The notes under the pieces: generated by a model
The model's database searches: none
What the model saw: the letters and a program-made list of their open reading frames with translations, nothing else
What the model was told of the DNA's origin: nothing
Shown: in pieces, positions 8,125 to 16,850 of the stretch
Layout: each line of letters begins with the position of its first letter
How positions within the stretch are numbered: position 1 is the stretch's first letter
Position numbers and translations under genes: made by a program
DNA from: Aquificaceae bacterium
GTDB lineage: Bacteria; Aquificota; Aquificia; Aquificales; Aquificaceae
Direction of reading: 5' to 3'
Assembly: GCA_037481935.1 (NCBI GenBank)
Contig: JBBFKQ010000006.1
Location: 1-64,000 of the forward strand
DNA length: 64,000 nucleotides

Positions 8125-9458
8125 GCCTTTTGAGGCAGATACCGCAGGTCTCAAAACTTCTCGAAGAGTTTGGAGAATACCCTAAGGAGCTGGCAAAAAG
8201 AGCCATAAGGGAGATGCTCCAGAGGGTAAGGGAGGAAATACTTCAGGGCAGGAGGCAGTCCCTTGAGGACCTCAGGAGCCTCATAGAAGCAAGAATAAGA
8301 GAGCTGTCTTCTACGAGCCTCAGAAGGGTCATAAACGCCACTGGTGTGGTCATAAACACAAACCTTGGAAGGTCGCCTCTGGCGGAGGAGGTGGCGGAGT
8401 TTATAAAGGAAGTGGCAATGGGCTACTCAAACCTTGAGTATGACCTTTATGAGGGGAGAAGGGGCTCAAGACTGAGCCATTTAGAAGGGCTTTTGAAGGA
8501 CCTCACAGGTGCAGAGGCAGTGCATGTGGTAAACAACAACGCAGGAGCTGTTTATCTTGTGCTCAACAGCCTTGCCTGCGGCAAGGAGGTGGTGGTTTCG
8601 AGGGGTGAGCTGGTAGAGATAGGGGGAAGCTTTCGCATCCCTGATATCATGAGGGCGTCGGGCGCAAGGCTTGTGGAGGTGGGCACCACCAACAGAACAA
8701 GGCTCTCTGATTACGAGAAGGCAATAGGTCCGGACACTGCACTTCTTATGAAGGTGCACAGAAGCAACTTCTACATGGAAGGCTTTGTGGAAGAGGTTCA
8801 GCCAGAGGATCTTCTCAGCTCTGGACTTCCCGTATACTACGACATGGGGAGCGGAAGCCTTCTGAACCTGAAAGAGCTGGGTATAAAGACAGAAGAACCT
8901 AGCTTTTCAGAGTGTATAAAAAAGGGCATCCACATAGTATCCGGCAGCGGAGACAAGCTCCTCGGTGGACCTCAGGCGGGCATAATACTGGGAAAGAAGG
9001 AGCATGTGGAAAAGGTAAGAAAGAACCCCATGAGCAGAGCCCTCAGAATTGACAAGCTGACCCTTGCTGGGCTGGAGATGACCCTGAGGCTATACATGAG
9101 AGGAGAATACACAAAGATTCCCACCTTGCGTATGCTTCTGTCCAGCCCCGAAGAGCTCAGAAAAAAAGCCATTGCTCTGGCAAGAAGGCTCAGAAAACTC
9201 AGGAGGTTGAAGGTGGCAGTGCTGAAGGATTTCTCAAGATGTGGTGGTGGTGCACTTCCAGAGCTTCTTCTTGAGACATACTGCGTTGCTGTAAGGCACC
9301 AGGTGCTCAGCACTCCTGAGCTTGAAAAAAGGCTAAGAGGTTCAGAGCCCCCTGTGGTGGCAAGACTCAAAGAAGACATGCTCCTTCTTGATGTAAGGAC
9401 CCTTCAGGAAAGAGATTTTCCTGACATAGTAAGAGCCTTTGAGCGAATGGAGGAATGA
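8121..9458 (+). CDS. selA: L-seryl-tRNA(Sec) selenium transferase SelA
   Basis: PLP enzyme that converts seryl-tRNA(Sec) to selenocysteyl-tRNA(Sec) using selenophosphate. At 445 residues it matches bacterial SelA. Visible features are 'INATGVVINTNLGRSPL' (about 75-91), 'VNNNAGAVYLVLN' (about 137), and the PLP-lysine region 'SGSGDKLLGGPQAG' (about 274-287, K about 279). The start ATG 8121 overlaps the selB stop. The selB-before-selA order with ATGA overlap keeps the selenocysteine machinery together. Confidence 0.95.
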   Translation: MSLLRQIPQVSKLLEEFGEYPKELAKRAIREMLQRVREEILQGRRQSLEDLRSLIEARIRELSSTSLRRVINATGVVINTNLGRSPLAEEVAEFIKEVAMGYSNLEYDLYEGRRGSRLSHLEGLLKDLTGAEAVHVVNNNAGAVYLVLNSLACGKEVVVSRGELVEIGGSFRIPDIMRASGARLVEVGTTNRTRLSDYEKAIGPDTALLMKVHRSNFYMEGFVEEVQPEDLLSSGLPVYYDMGSGSLLNLKELGIKTEEPSFSECIKKGIHIVSGSGDKLLGGPQAGIILGKKEHVEKVRKNPMSRALRIDKLTLAGLEMTLRLYMRGEYTKIPTLRMLLSSPEELRKKAIALARRLRKLRRLKVAVLKDFSRCGGGALPELLLETYCVAVRHQVLSTPELEKRLRGSEPPVVARLKEDMLLLDVRTLQERDFPDIVRAFERMEE

Positions 9459-9459
9459 T

Positions 9460-10017
9460 ATGCCTTACTTTCCCATGTTCGTGAGCCTTGAGGGTAAGAA
9501 GGTGGTGGTGGCTGGGGGTGGAAGTGTGGCGAGCAGAAAGGTGGAGAAGCTCCTTCCCTTTGGTGCCAAAATCAAGGTGGTAGCACCGGAAGCCACGCCC
9601 TATCTACAGAGCCTTGCCGCGGAGAAAAAGATAGAGCTCCTGAAGAGAAGACTGAGACTGAAAGACCTCAGAGATGCCTTCATGGTTATTGTGGCTGTGG
9701 ATGATATCAAATTGCAGGAAAAGGTTTATAGCTTTTGTATAAGGAGGGGAATACACTGCAACGCTGTGGACAGCCCAGACTTTTGCACATTCCTCTTCCC
9801 GGCTTTAATAGTCAGGGGTGAGCTTGTGGTGGGTATCTCTACCTCTGGCAAAGTGCCAGCCCTTTCTGCAGGCGTAAGGGAGCTTCTTGAAAAGTGGCTC
9901 CCAGAAGACCTGGAAAGGCTTCTTTCAGAACTTGAAAAAATAAGGGAAAGCCTGCCAGAAGGCAGGGAAAGGCAGGAGAGACTGATAGACCTCGTAAGAC
10001 AGAGGCTTGGCTTATAA
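9460..10017 (+). CDS. Precorrin-2 dehydrogenase / siroheme synthase N-terminal (CysG-N/Met8-like)
   Basis: NAD-dependent oxidation of precorrin-2 to sirohydrochlorin, on the siroheme and heme d1 route. The 185-residue protein starts with the family's 'PYFPMFVSLEGKKVVVAGGGSVASRKVEKLL', with the Rossmann G-x-G-x-x-A at about 19-24. The single-domain length excludes a fused methyltransferase. ATG 9460 is chosen because GGAGG lies 6-7 nt upstream within the end of selA; an upstream in-frame TTG would overlap selA more. The neighbour cysM makes sense for sulfur assimilation, where siroheme serves sulfite reductase. Confidence 0.9.
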   Translation: MPYFPMFVSLEGKKVVVAGGGSVASRKVEKLLPFGAKIKVVAPEATPYLQSLAAEKKIELLKRRLRLKDLRDAFMVIVAVDDIKLQEKVYSFCIRRGIHCNAVDSPDFCTFLFPALIVRGELVVGISTSGKVPALSAGVRELLEKWLPEDLERLLSELEKIRESLPEGRERQERLIDLVRQRLGL

Positions 10018-10024
10018 TCTTTCT
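10013..10024 (+). promoter_or_regulatory. -10 element with 6-nt gap to the cysM start (leaderless-type)
   Basis: TATAAT at 10013-10018 overlaps the stop codon of the preceding gene, and the GTG start of cysM is at 10025, exactly 6 nt after the hexamer. There is no Shine-Dalgarno. This matches the same TANAAT-N6-start layout seen at seven other genes of the window. Confidence 0.6.
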
Positions 10025-10972
10025 GTGTGGGTTCTTGGTCAGCACGATGAACCATACAGAAAACTGAGAAACTCTATCCTCAGCCTTGTGGGCAACACGC
10101 CCCTTGTGAGGCTCAGAAAAATCGTCCCCACAGATGTCTCTCCAAAGGTGGAGATATACGCAAAGCTCGAGAGCTTCAACCCGGGAGGCTCTGTAAAGGA
10201 CAGACCGGCTTTGAGTATGTTTCTGGATGCCATGGAAAAGGGACTTCTCAAAGAAGGGAAAGTGGTCATAGATGCCACTTCTGGCAACACCGGTATAGCC
10301 CTCGCCATGGTGGGTGCATGTCTCGGTGTGCCTGTGGAGCTTGCCATGCCTGCAAATGTCAGCGAAGAGAGAAAAAGAATCATAAAGGCTTACGGTGCAG
10401 AGGTATACTTTACAGACCCCCTTGAGGGCACAGACGGTGCCATACTCTTTGTGAGGGAAAGGGTGAGCAAAGAGCCCGACAAATACCTTTACCTTGACCA
10501 GTATAACAACCCTGCCAACTGGAAGGCGCACTTTTATTCCACGGGCATAGAGATATGGAACCAGACGGGAGGAAGAATAACCCACCTTGTGGCTGGCATT
10601 GGCACTGGTGGGACCATAATGGGCACGGGAAGGAGGCTAAAGGTTTACAACCCCGACATTCAGATAGTTGGTGTTCAGCCCGCCTATCCCTTTCATGGCA
10701 TAGAAGGTCTCAAGCATATAGAGAGCTCCATAAAACCGGGCATCTTTGACGAGACCTTTCTTGACAGAACCATATTCGTAGAAACGGAGCCTGCCTATGA
10801 GATGACAAAAAGGCTTGCCAGAGAGGAAGGAATCCTTGCAGGTCAGTCATGTGGTGCAGCACTGCACGCAGCCCTTGAGCTGGCAAGGGAGCTGGAGGAG
10901 GGAGTTATAGTGGTGGTCTTCCCCGACGGGGGAGAAAAGTATCTTACCACCGCACCTTACAGGGACCTTTAA
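10025..10972 (+). CDS. cysM: O-acetylserine sulfhydrylase / cysteine synthase (CysM/CysK family)
   Basis: PLP enzyme making cysteine from O-acetylserine and sulfide or thiosulfate. Visible: 'LSLVGNTPLVRL' near the N-terminus, the PLP lysine in 'NPGGSVKDRPA' (about residue 50), the substrate loop 'ATSGNTGIALA' and the phosphate loop 'AGIGTGGTIMGTG'. The choice of GTG 10025 (315 residues) over an upstream TTG at 10007 rests on the TATAAT placed 6 nt before it. CysM versus CysK cannot be settled by eye. Its TAA overlaps the complementary stop of the convergent SYLF gene (TTAA). Confidence 0.88.
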   Translation: MWVLGQHDEPYRKLRNSILSLVGNTPLVRLRKIVPTDVSPKVEIYAKLESFNPGGSVKDRPALSMFLDAMEKGLLKEGKVVIDATSGNTGIALAMVGACLGVPVELAMPANVSEERKRIIKAYGAEVYFTDPLEGTDGAILFVRERVSKEPDKYLYLDQYNNPANWKAHFYSTGIEIWNQTGGRITHLVAGIGTGGTIMGTGRRLKVYNPDIQIVGVQPAYPFHGIEGLKHIESSIKPGIFDETFLDRTIFVETEPAYEMTKRLAREEGILAGQSCGAALHAALELARELEEGVIVVVFPDGGEKYLTTAPYRDL

Positions 10973-11640
10973 TCCCTGCCGGAGGCTATTTCTGTAAGGG
11001 TGCGTGAGAGTCTTATTGCAGACTCTGGCCTTCTCACCTTCCCAAACAGTATTTCCTTTGGGCTCAGTGTCTCTCCGTAGTAGGCTCTGATTCCCTCGCT
11101 ATTGAAGCTGAGCACAGCACCCTGCAGTGAAACACCCGCAAATACTCCCCTCGCCCTTGAGTAGGAGTATATGTCTGCCTTGAGAGCAATGTCCGTTCCC
11201 GCTGAGGCTCCTCTGCCCACTGGTCCAGCTGCCACAGAAACGTCTGCACCCAGCTTAACTTTGTTTCTTAAAAGGCTTTTCATCCCTCTGTCTGTGCCTA
11301 TTACAAGCAGCAGGTCAACAGATTCAACTCCTAACTGAAAGCCTATGGATGCCTGAGCAAGTGTATAGAAGGCAGGTGCACTCCATTCTCCGGTCTTCGG
11401 GTCTTTATAACTTACCACGCAATTTCCTGCACCAGCCCCAACTATAAAAGCACCTCTTAACATACTGGGGCAGATAACCACCCCTCTTGCCCTCCTGAGA
11501 AGGTCAGAAGGTATATCTTCCTTGCTTTTTCCAAGTTCTTTGAGCATGGCCACGGAGTCTTCTAAAAGTTTATCCATGTCCTCCTTTGTGGTCCCGAAGG
11601 ACAGGGTGATAATAAGTAAGAATAAAAGCAGGCTTTTCAT
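10969..11640 (-). CDS. Secreted SYLF-domain lipid-binding protein (Ysc84-like)
   Basis: A 223-residue protein with a signal peptide 'MKSLLLFLLIITLSFG' and a SYLF/Ysc84 body: 'ARGVVICPSMLRGAFIVGAGAGNCVVSY', 'SIGFQLGVESVDLLLVIGTDRGM' and 'LGADVSVAAGPVGRGA'. SYLF domains bind phospholipids. In Gram-negative bacteria these are periplasmic or outer-membrane-associated proteins of poorly defined role. The start is placed at the second methionine, complement of 11638-11640, because the signal peptide begins there. It is convergent with cysM, sharing 4 bp at the stops, and divergent from pheT. Confidence 0.85.
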   Translation of the reverse strand: MKSLLLFLLIITLSFGTTKEDMDKLLEDSVAMLKELGKSKEDIPSDLLRRARGVVICPSMLRGAFIVGAGAGNCVVSYKDPKTGEWSAPAFYTLAQASIGFQLGVESVDLLLVIGTDRGMKSLLRNKVKLGADVSVAAGPVGRGASAGTDIALKADIYSYSRARGVFAGVSLQGAVLSFNSEGIRAYYGETLSPKEILFGKVRRPESAIRLSRTLTEIASGRD

Positions 11641-11678
11641 ACCAATGCCTCCATTACTATGATAAAACAATCCTGCAT

Positions 11679-11690
11679 TAAAATATTTCT
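11679..11690 (+). promoter_or_regulatory. -10 element with 6-nt gap to the pheT start
   Basis: TAAAAT at 11679-11684 is followed by 6 nt and the ATG of pheT at 11691. No Shine-Dalgarno is present between them. This fits the recurrent leaderless-type layout. Confidence 0.5.
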
Positions 11691-13994
11691 ATGAAATTTC
11701 CCTTCTCCTGGCTTTCAGAATTTATAGATACGGAAGGTCTTGACCCACAGAGAGTTGCGGAAGAGCTCACTCTCAAGAGCGTTGAAGCTTCTCTAAGCAG
11801 GTGGGATTTTGACCTTGATGGTGTGGTCTTTGCAAAGGTGGTGGGAAAGAGGCCCCATCCCACAAAAAATCTCAGCGTTTACAGGGTTAAGGCGGGTGAA
11901 GAGCTTTTTTTTCAGGTAGTGTCTGCAGACCATTCACTAATGGTGGGCGATGGTGTGCTTCTTGCACTTCCCAACGCAAAGGTTGGAAGCATGTGCATAA
12001 CAGAAAGGGACTTTGAGGGTATTATCTCACAGGGTATGCTTTTATCCGCAGAAGAGCTTGGGCTTGAGGATAGTTCCAGAGGTGTGCTGGTGCTTGATGA
12101 AGACATAAAGCCAGGCACTTCAGCTTATGACCTTCTTGGCCTTGGGGAATACATCCTTGAGATAGAACCAACTCCCAACAGGGGAGACCTGCTCTCTGTA
12201 AAGGGTCTTGCCAGAGAAATATCCGCCATAATGGGTGTTAAAAAGAAGAAAAGAGAATACCCAGAATTTGAGGATTCTGGAAACCTTGACATAAGGCTTG
12301 AATCTCCGGACTGCAGAAGATACAGGGGTGCAGTCATAGAGGGTCTGAGAGTAAAACCCTCACCCCTCTGGCTCAGAAGGAGGCTCTGGCAGTGCGGTAT
12401 AAAGACCATAAACAATGTGGTGGACATCACCAACTATGTAATGCTTCTGGAAGGTCAGCCCCTGCATGCCTTTGACCTGAAAAGAGTGAACTTCCCAGTA
12501 GTTGTCAGGGATGCGGTGGAGGGAGAGAGTATAACTACCCTCATGGGAAGCGAGAGGGAGCTGAGCCCTGTAAACCTTCTCATAGCGGACACAGATGGGC
12601 CCCTTGCCCTTGCGGGCGTGGTGGGAGGGCTGGAAAGTGGCGTGAAGGAGGACACAGAAAGCATACTCCTTGAGTCCGCCTACTTTGACCCATACAGAAT
12701 AAGAAAGTCCGCAAAGTCTCTGAACCTTCAGACGGATAGCTCCTACAGGTTTGAAAGAAACGTGGACATAGAAGGAGTAAAGACCGCCCAGAACCTTGCC
12801 ATAAAGCTGGTTCTTGAGCTGGCAGGTGAAAGGCTTACAGCCCTGAAGGATGTCTATCCAGAGCCCTACCAACCCAAAAGGGTCTTTCTGAGTCTTGAAA
12901 AGTTCAGAAGATACTCAGGAAGAGACTTTGACAGAAATTTTGTCTCAGAGGCTCTCACAGCCCTTGAAATACCCCATCAGGTAATGAGGTGTGGTGTGGA
13001 GGTTCATATTCCGCCTCACAGGAGCTTTGACATGCAGGGTGATGTGGATGTGATAGAGGAGCTTCTCAGGATAGGGGGCTACTCGGAAGTGGGGTCTCCC
13101 ATCCTCAGGGAGCCCTCAAGACCTTCACAGGTGGAAAGTCTGGAGGAAAGGCTGAGGAGCCTTATGGTGAGCAGAGGCTTTACCGAGGTGATAACCTTCT
13201 CCTTTGAGGACTCTGAACTTTACGAACTTCTATCACTTCCACTGCCAAAGGTGGAGCTTGTCAACCCCCTAAACAAAACCCAGAGGTATATGAGAACCTC
13301 CCTTCTACCATCCCTTCTGAGAGTGTGTATTAATAATACAAGAAATTACAACTACAGCATGGCTATCTTTGAACTCGGAAAGGTTTTTCTTGAGGAGGAA
13401 GAGCCGAGGCTCGGATTTCTCATGACTGGCTACAGGAGGCTTTTTCCAGAGGAAGAATACAGCCCTTATGATGGACTGAGCCTTGTTCAGGACGTTCTCA
13501 GGAACTACTCAGAAAACTTCACCTCTGAGGCTTCTGCTCTACCTTTCCTTCACCCCGGCATTCAGAGGGTTTTCTATGCAGGCGGAAGGGAGGTTGGATA
13601 CTTTGGTCTTCTTAGCCCTGCTCTTCAGGACAGGCTGGGTATAAGACACAGGGTTATGGTGGGTGAGATAAGGCTAAGTCTTCTTAAAGAGAGAATAAGA
13701 ACCTATAAACCCTTTGCCCAGTATCCACCCGTGCTGAGGGACCTCACCCTACTTATGGACAAAGGGGTGAGTCTGGATAAATTAATATTCCATATCAGGG
13801 AAAAAGAGCTGGTGGAAGACATGAAGGTTTTTAGCCTTTATACAGACCCGAAGTTTGGGGAAGGCAAGAAGAGCGTTAGCTTCAGGCTGGTGTTTAGAAG
13901 CAGAGAAGGCACCCTTTCAGACCAGCAGGTTAACAGGCTCGTAGAAGAAATAGTAGCTGAGCTGGAAGAGAAGTTTGGGGCAAAGCTGAGATAG
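11691..13994 (+). CDS. pheT: Phenylalanyl-tRNA synthetase beta subunit
   Basis: Beta subunit of the alpha2-beta2 enzyme charging tRNA-Phe. The domain order is typical for about 790 residues: N-terminal 'MKFPFSWLSEFID', EMAP/tRNA-binding OB fold (about 38-150, 'FAKVVGKRPHPTKNLSVY'), B3/B4 editing region (about 210-370, 'NNVVDITNYVMLLEGQPLHAFD'), B5 (about 400-470), catalytic-like core (about 480-660) and the C-terminal ferredoxin-fold anticodon-binding domain ('YPPVLRDLTLLMDKGVSLDKL', from about 675). pheS is not in the window. 6S RNA follows directly. Confidence 0.96.
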   Translation: MKFPFSWLSEFIDTEGLDPQRVAEELTLKSVEASLSRWDFDLDGVVFAKVVGKRPHPTKNLSVYRVKAGEELFFQVVSADHSLMVGDGVLLALPNAKVGSMCITERDFEGIISQGMLLSAEELGLEDSSRGVLVLDEDIKPGTSAYDLLGLGEYILEIEPTPNRGDLLSVKGLAREISAIMGVKKKKREYPEFEDSGNLDIRLESPDCRRYRGAVIEGLRVKPSPLWLRRRLWQCGIKTINNVVDITNYVMLLEGQPLHAFDLKRVNFPVVVRDAVEGESITTLMGSERELSPVNLLIADTDGPLALAGVVGGLESGVKEDTESILLESAYFDPYRIRKSAKSLNLQTDSSYRFERNVDIEGVKTAQNLAIKLVLELAGERLTALKDVYPEPYQPKRVFLSLEKFRRYSGRDFDRNFVSEALTALEIPHQVMRCGVEVHIPPHRSFDMQGDVDVIEELLRIGGYSEVGSPILREPSRPSQVESLEERLRSLMVSRGFTEVITFSFEDSELYELLSLPLPKVELVNPLNKTQRYMRTSLLPSLLRVCINNTRNYNYSMAIFELGKVFLEEEEPRLGFLMTGYRRLFPEEEYSPYDGLSLVQDVLRNYSENFTSEASALPFLHPGIQRVFYAGGREVGYFGLLSPALQDRLGIRHRVMVGEIRLSLLKERIRTYKPFAQYPPVLRDLTLLMDKGVSLDKLIFHIREKELVEDMKVFSLYTDPKFGEGKKSVSFRLVFRSREGTLSDQQVNRLVEEIVAELEEKFGAKLR

Positions 13995-14160
13995 AGCCTG
14001 CCCTGTGCGTGGTGAAGGAGTTTATATTGGGGTCCACATGGTGAGGCAATAGGGAGCCCGGTCTCCGGAGGGGCCAGAAAGGCTTTCCGGGAGGGCACCC
14101 ACCTGTTATTGTTGGGGCCCACCGAAGGCTCCTTCCTCCACGGCATGGGCGGGTATTTCT
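13995..14160 (+). ncRNA. ssrS: 6S RNA (ssrS)
   Basis: This G/C-rich, gene-free stretch lies between pheT and the 5-formyl-THF cyclo-ligase gene. That position next to the cyclo-ligase is conserved for 6S RNA in many bacteria (family knowledge). The ends pair: CCTGCCC (13997-14003) with GGGCGGG (14147-14153), continued by CGTGG/CCACG after an internal loop. Inside, GGTG/CACC and CAATA/TATTG pairs flank a central bubble, and the apical arm GCCC..GGGC contains a GCC-AGAAA-GGC hairpin. The overall rod with a central bubble mimics an open promoter, which is how 6S RNA sequesters RNA polymerase. Exact ends are estimated. Confidence 0.75.
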
Positions 14161-14168
14161 TGCCTTCC

Positions 14169-14184
14169 CCTCCTGCAAAGGAGG
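14169..14184 (+). promoter_or_regulatory. Hairpin occluding the Shine-Dalgarno of the cyclo-ligase gene
   Basis: CCTCCT-GCAA-AGGAGG is a perfect 6-bp stem closed by a GNRA-type GCAA tetraloop. The 3' arm is the complete Shine-Dalgarno AGGAGG, 6 nt before ATG 14191, so the hairpin would hide the ribosome-binding site. There is no U tract, so it is not a simple terminator. Confidence 0.65.
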
Positions 14185-14190
14185 CGGAAG

Positions 14191-14760
14191 ATGAAGGTAG
14201 CTGACAAAAGGAATATAAGAAAGAAGTTCATACATAAGAGGGAAGCACTCACAGAGGAAGAGAGGAGAAGGCTATCAGAAGGTGTAGTCAGAAACCTGCT
14301 GAGCCTTGAGCAGTTGAGGGAGGCAAAGACAGTTCTTATGTTCTGCCCTCACAGGGGGGAGCCTGACATAACACTTCTCTTCTCCTGGGTGATAAGAGAA
14401 GGAAAATCCCTTCTTCTTCCAAAGGTAGAAGGGGATGGACTAAAGCTCATAAGAGTTGAGGAAGGTGTGGACCTGAGCCCGGGTGCCTTCTGCATACCTG
14501 AGCCCTCTGGGGGTGAGGAGGTAAACCCTGAAGAGGTGGATGTTTCTCTGGTGCCTGGTGTGGCCTTTGACAGGGAGGGATACCGCATAGGTTATGGGAA
14601 GGGATACTATGACAGGCTCTTAGAGAGGCTTGGGGGGCTAAAGGTGGGAGTGTGCTATCAATTTCAGCTTCTGGAGGAGGTGCCAAGGGATGACTGGGAC
14701 ATGCCTGTTGACCTTGTGGTCACGGAGGAAAAAATCTATCAAGGAGGTAAGGAAATATGA
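14191..14760 (+). CDS. 5-formyltetrahydrofolate cyclo-ligase
   Basis: Converts 5-formyl-THF to 5,10-methenyl-THF with ATP. It has 189 residues, typical length. Visible are the N-terminal 'RNIRKKFIHKREALTEEERRRLS', 'VLMFCPHRGEPDI' and the C-terminal substrate/Mg motif 'GYRIGYGKGYYDRLL' (about 130-144). It lies directly downstream of 6S RNA and overlaps rny by 4 nt. Its Shine-Dalgarno lies within a stable hairpin. Confidence 0.93.
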   Translation: MKVADKRNIRKKFIHKREALTEEERRRLSEGVVRNLLSLEQLREAKTVLMFCPHRGEPDITLLFSWVIREGKSLLLPKVEGDGLKLIRVEEGVDLSPGAFCIPEPSGGEEVNPEEVDVSLVPGVAFDREGYRIGYGKGYYDRLLERLGGLKVGVCYQFQLLEEVPRDDWDMPVDLVVTEEKIYQGGKEI

Positions 14761-16493
14761 GCGTGGAAGTGCTTCTTATTGTGAGTTTTTTGGCGCTGGT
14801 CATCGGGGGGCTTGTGGGTTTTATACTTTCAAAGAGGAGTGGAAGGGCACCCACTCAGATAGAGGCAGCCACGGATGTGGAAGAAAAAAAGAGAGAAGCA
14901 GAGCAGGTAATCTCCAGAGCCAGAGAAGAGGCTCAGGAAATACTTAAGAAGGCTCAGGAAGAGGTGAGAGAACTGAGGCTCAGCTCGGAAAGAGAGGCGG
15001 AGAAGATAGTCAGGCTTGCCCAGGAAGAGGCGGACAGGCTCAGAGCTACCCTTAAGGAAGAAACGGAAAAGATAAGAAAGGAGCTTGAGAAGAAGAGCAG
15101 GGAAATGGAGGAATACCTTGCAGAGAGGAAGCAGGAGATTCAGAAGCTGGAGCAGTCTCTCCAGCACCGTGAGGCAAACCTGGAAAGAAGGGTTCAGGCA
15201 CTTGAAAGGCGCGAGGAGGAGCTTTACAGGAGGGAAAAAGAAATAAGGGAGATGGAAAGGCACATAGACCAGGCTCAGAGAGAAGTGCAGGCGAGACTCA
15301 AAGAGCTTGAAGAAAGAGAAAGAGAGGTAGAATCCCTCAGGCACAGAGAAATTCTTGAACTTCAGAGGATAGCCAGCATGACCCTTGAGGAGGCCAGAAC
15401 AGAGCTCTTAAAGAGAGTAGAGGAGGAGGCAAGGGTGGAAGCCATAAGGGTTATGAAGCGTATAGAAGAAGAGGCAAGGGAAAGGGCAGAGTTTGAGGCA
15501 AAAAAGGTTATAACCACCGCAGTTCAGAGGCTCTCCTCTGAGATTGCCATAAACTACACCACGACCACCGTGGAACTTCCCAGCAACGAGTTCAAGGGAA
15601 GGATAATTGGGAGAGAAGGGAGAAACATAAGAACCTTTGAACTTCTCACTGGTGTTGACCTTATCATTGATGACACACCAGACATAGTCACTATTTCCTC
15701 CTTCGACCCAATGAGAAGAGAGCTTGCAAAGGATGCCCTTGAAAGGCTTATACAGGACGGAAGGATTCATCCTGCAAGGATAGAAGAGGTGGTTGCCGAG
15801 GTCAAAAAGGAAATGGACGAAAAGGTCAGAAAGATGGGAGAAGAGACCTGCATGGAACTGGGTCTTTATGATGTAAACCCGGGACTTTACTACTACATAG
15901 GCAAGCTCTACTACAGAACAAGCTACTCTCAGAACGTGCTTTTACACTCTAAAGAGGTTGCCTACATAGCGGGCATGATGGCAGAGGAGCTTGGGCTTGA
16001 TGCCAAAATGGCAAGAAGGGCAGGACTTTTGCACGATGTGGGCAAGTCCATATCCCACGAACTTGGAGGCTCGCACACGGACATAGGCATTGAGCTCTGC
16101 AAACGCTACGGAGAGCCAGACCCGGTTCTCAACGCCATAAAGGCTCACCACAACGAGGAACCCGTCCGATACCCTGAGGTTGCCCTCGTGTGCGCCGCAG
16201 ATGCCCTTTCTGCCGCAAGACCTGGAGCAAGAAGAGAAAGCCTTGAAGCCTACCTCAAGAGACTTGAGAAACTGGAAGAAATAGTCAGGTCCTTCAAGGG
16301 TGTGCAGAACGCCTATGCAGTGCAGGCAGGAAGGGAAGTAAGGGTTATAGTAAGTCCAGAGGAGATAAGCGACGAGGAAGCCTATATGCTCTCCAAGAAC
16401 ATAGCCAGAAAGATAGAGGAGGAGATGCAGTTTCCCGGTCAGATAAAGGTGGTGGTCATAAGAGAAACAAGGCACGTGGAATACGCCAAGTAA
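14757..16493 (+). CDS. rny: Ribonuclease Y
   Basis: Membrane-anchored endoribonuclease that starts mRNA decay. Domains: N-terminal transmembrane helix (about 4-25), a long charged coiled coil (about 40-260), a KH domain with the GRIIGREGRN motif (about 282-291) and an HD domain ('LHSKEVAYIAGMMAEELG', 'GLLHDVGKS', about 395-430, H-D at about 423-424). The 578 residues are somewhat longer than in Bacillus (about 520), through the coiled coil. It overlaps the cyclo-ligase by ATGA. Confidence 0.96.
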   Translation: MSVEVLLIVSFLALVIGGLVGFILSKRSGRAPTQIEAATDVEEKKREAEQVISRAREEAQEILKKAQEEVRELRLSSEREAEKIVRLAQEEADRLRATLKEETEKIRKELEKKSREMEEYLAERKQEIQKLEQSLQHREANLERRVQALERREEELYRREKEIREMERHIDQAQREVQARLKELEEREREVESLRHREILELQRIASMTLEEARTELLKRVEEEARVEAIRVMKRIEEEARERAEFEAKKVITTAVQRLSSEIAINYTTTTVELPSNEFKGRIIGREGRNIRTFELLTGVDLIIDDTPDIVTISSFDPMRRELAKDALERLIQDGRIHPARIEEVVAEVKKEMDEKVRKMGEETCMELGLYDVNPGLYYYIGKLYYRTSYSQNVLLHSKEVAYIAGMMAEELGLDAKMARRAGLLHDVGKSISHELGGSHTDIGIELCKRYGEPDPVLNAIKAHHNEEPVRYPEVALVCAADALSAARPGARRESLEAYLKRLEKLEEIVRSFKGVQNAYAVQAGREVRVIVSPEEISDEEAYMLSKNIARKIEEEMQFPGQIKVVVIRETRHVEYAK

Positions 16494-16496
16494 TCT

Positions 16497-16512
16497 GCCC
16501 GCTTCGGCGGGC
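16497..16512 (+). terminator. Terminator-like hairpin after rny
   Basis: GCCCGC-TTCG-GCGGGC is a perfect 6-bp GC stem with the very stable UUCG tetraloop, 3 nt after the rny stop. It is followed by TTATAATT, a weak U tract. The same TATAAT (16514-16519) sits 7 nt before ATG 16527 and could be the -10 of the next gene. Confidence 0.65.
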
Positions 16513-16526
16513 TTATAATTAATAGC

Positions 16527-16847
16527 ATGTGGTTTTTGGCCTTTCTGGTAATCCTGTTTTCTCTGGTAAGTGCGAAGGAAGTCCCCTTCACCCTTGAAGA
16601 CAGGGAGAGAATAATAAGGCTAGAAGAAGGCCAGAAGGCTCTTATGCAAAAGATAGAAGACACAAACAAGCGTATAGACGATGTGAGGGAAGAAATCAGA
16701 GACCTGAAGAACTTTATGCTCTGGGGTTTTGGGGTGCTGTTTGCTGGTATGATGACGCTGATAGGCTTTGTTATATGGGACAGAAGGACTGCACTTTCAC
16801 CCGCCATAAGAAGAACAGAGGATCTGAAAGAAGCAGGACTGCTCTGA
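16527..16847 (+). CDS. Small membrane protein with coiled coil (unknown function)
   Basis: 106 residues: an N-terminal signal or transmembrane segment ('MWFLAFLVILFSLVSA'), a charged heptad-like helix (about 24-67, with repeated I/L and E/K/D), and a second transmembrane helix (about 68-87, 'FMLWGFGVLFAGMMTLIGFVIW') with a basic tail. This resembles small coiled-coil membrane proteins common in thermophiles, but I know no function. There is no Shine-Dalgarno; TATAAT lies 7 nt upstream of the ATG. It ends 3 nt before mutS. Confidence 0.7.
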   Translation: MWFLAFLVILFSLVSAKEVPFTLEDRERIIRLEEGQKALMQKIEDTNKRIDDVREEIRDLKNFMLWGFGVLFAGMMTLIGFVIWDRRTALSPAIRRTEDLKEAGLL

Positions 16848-16850
16848 GCC

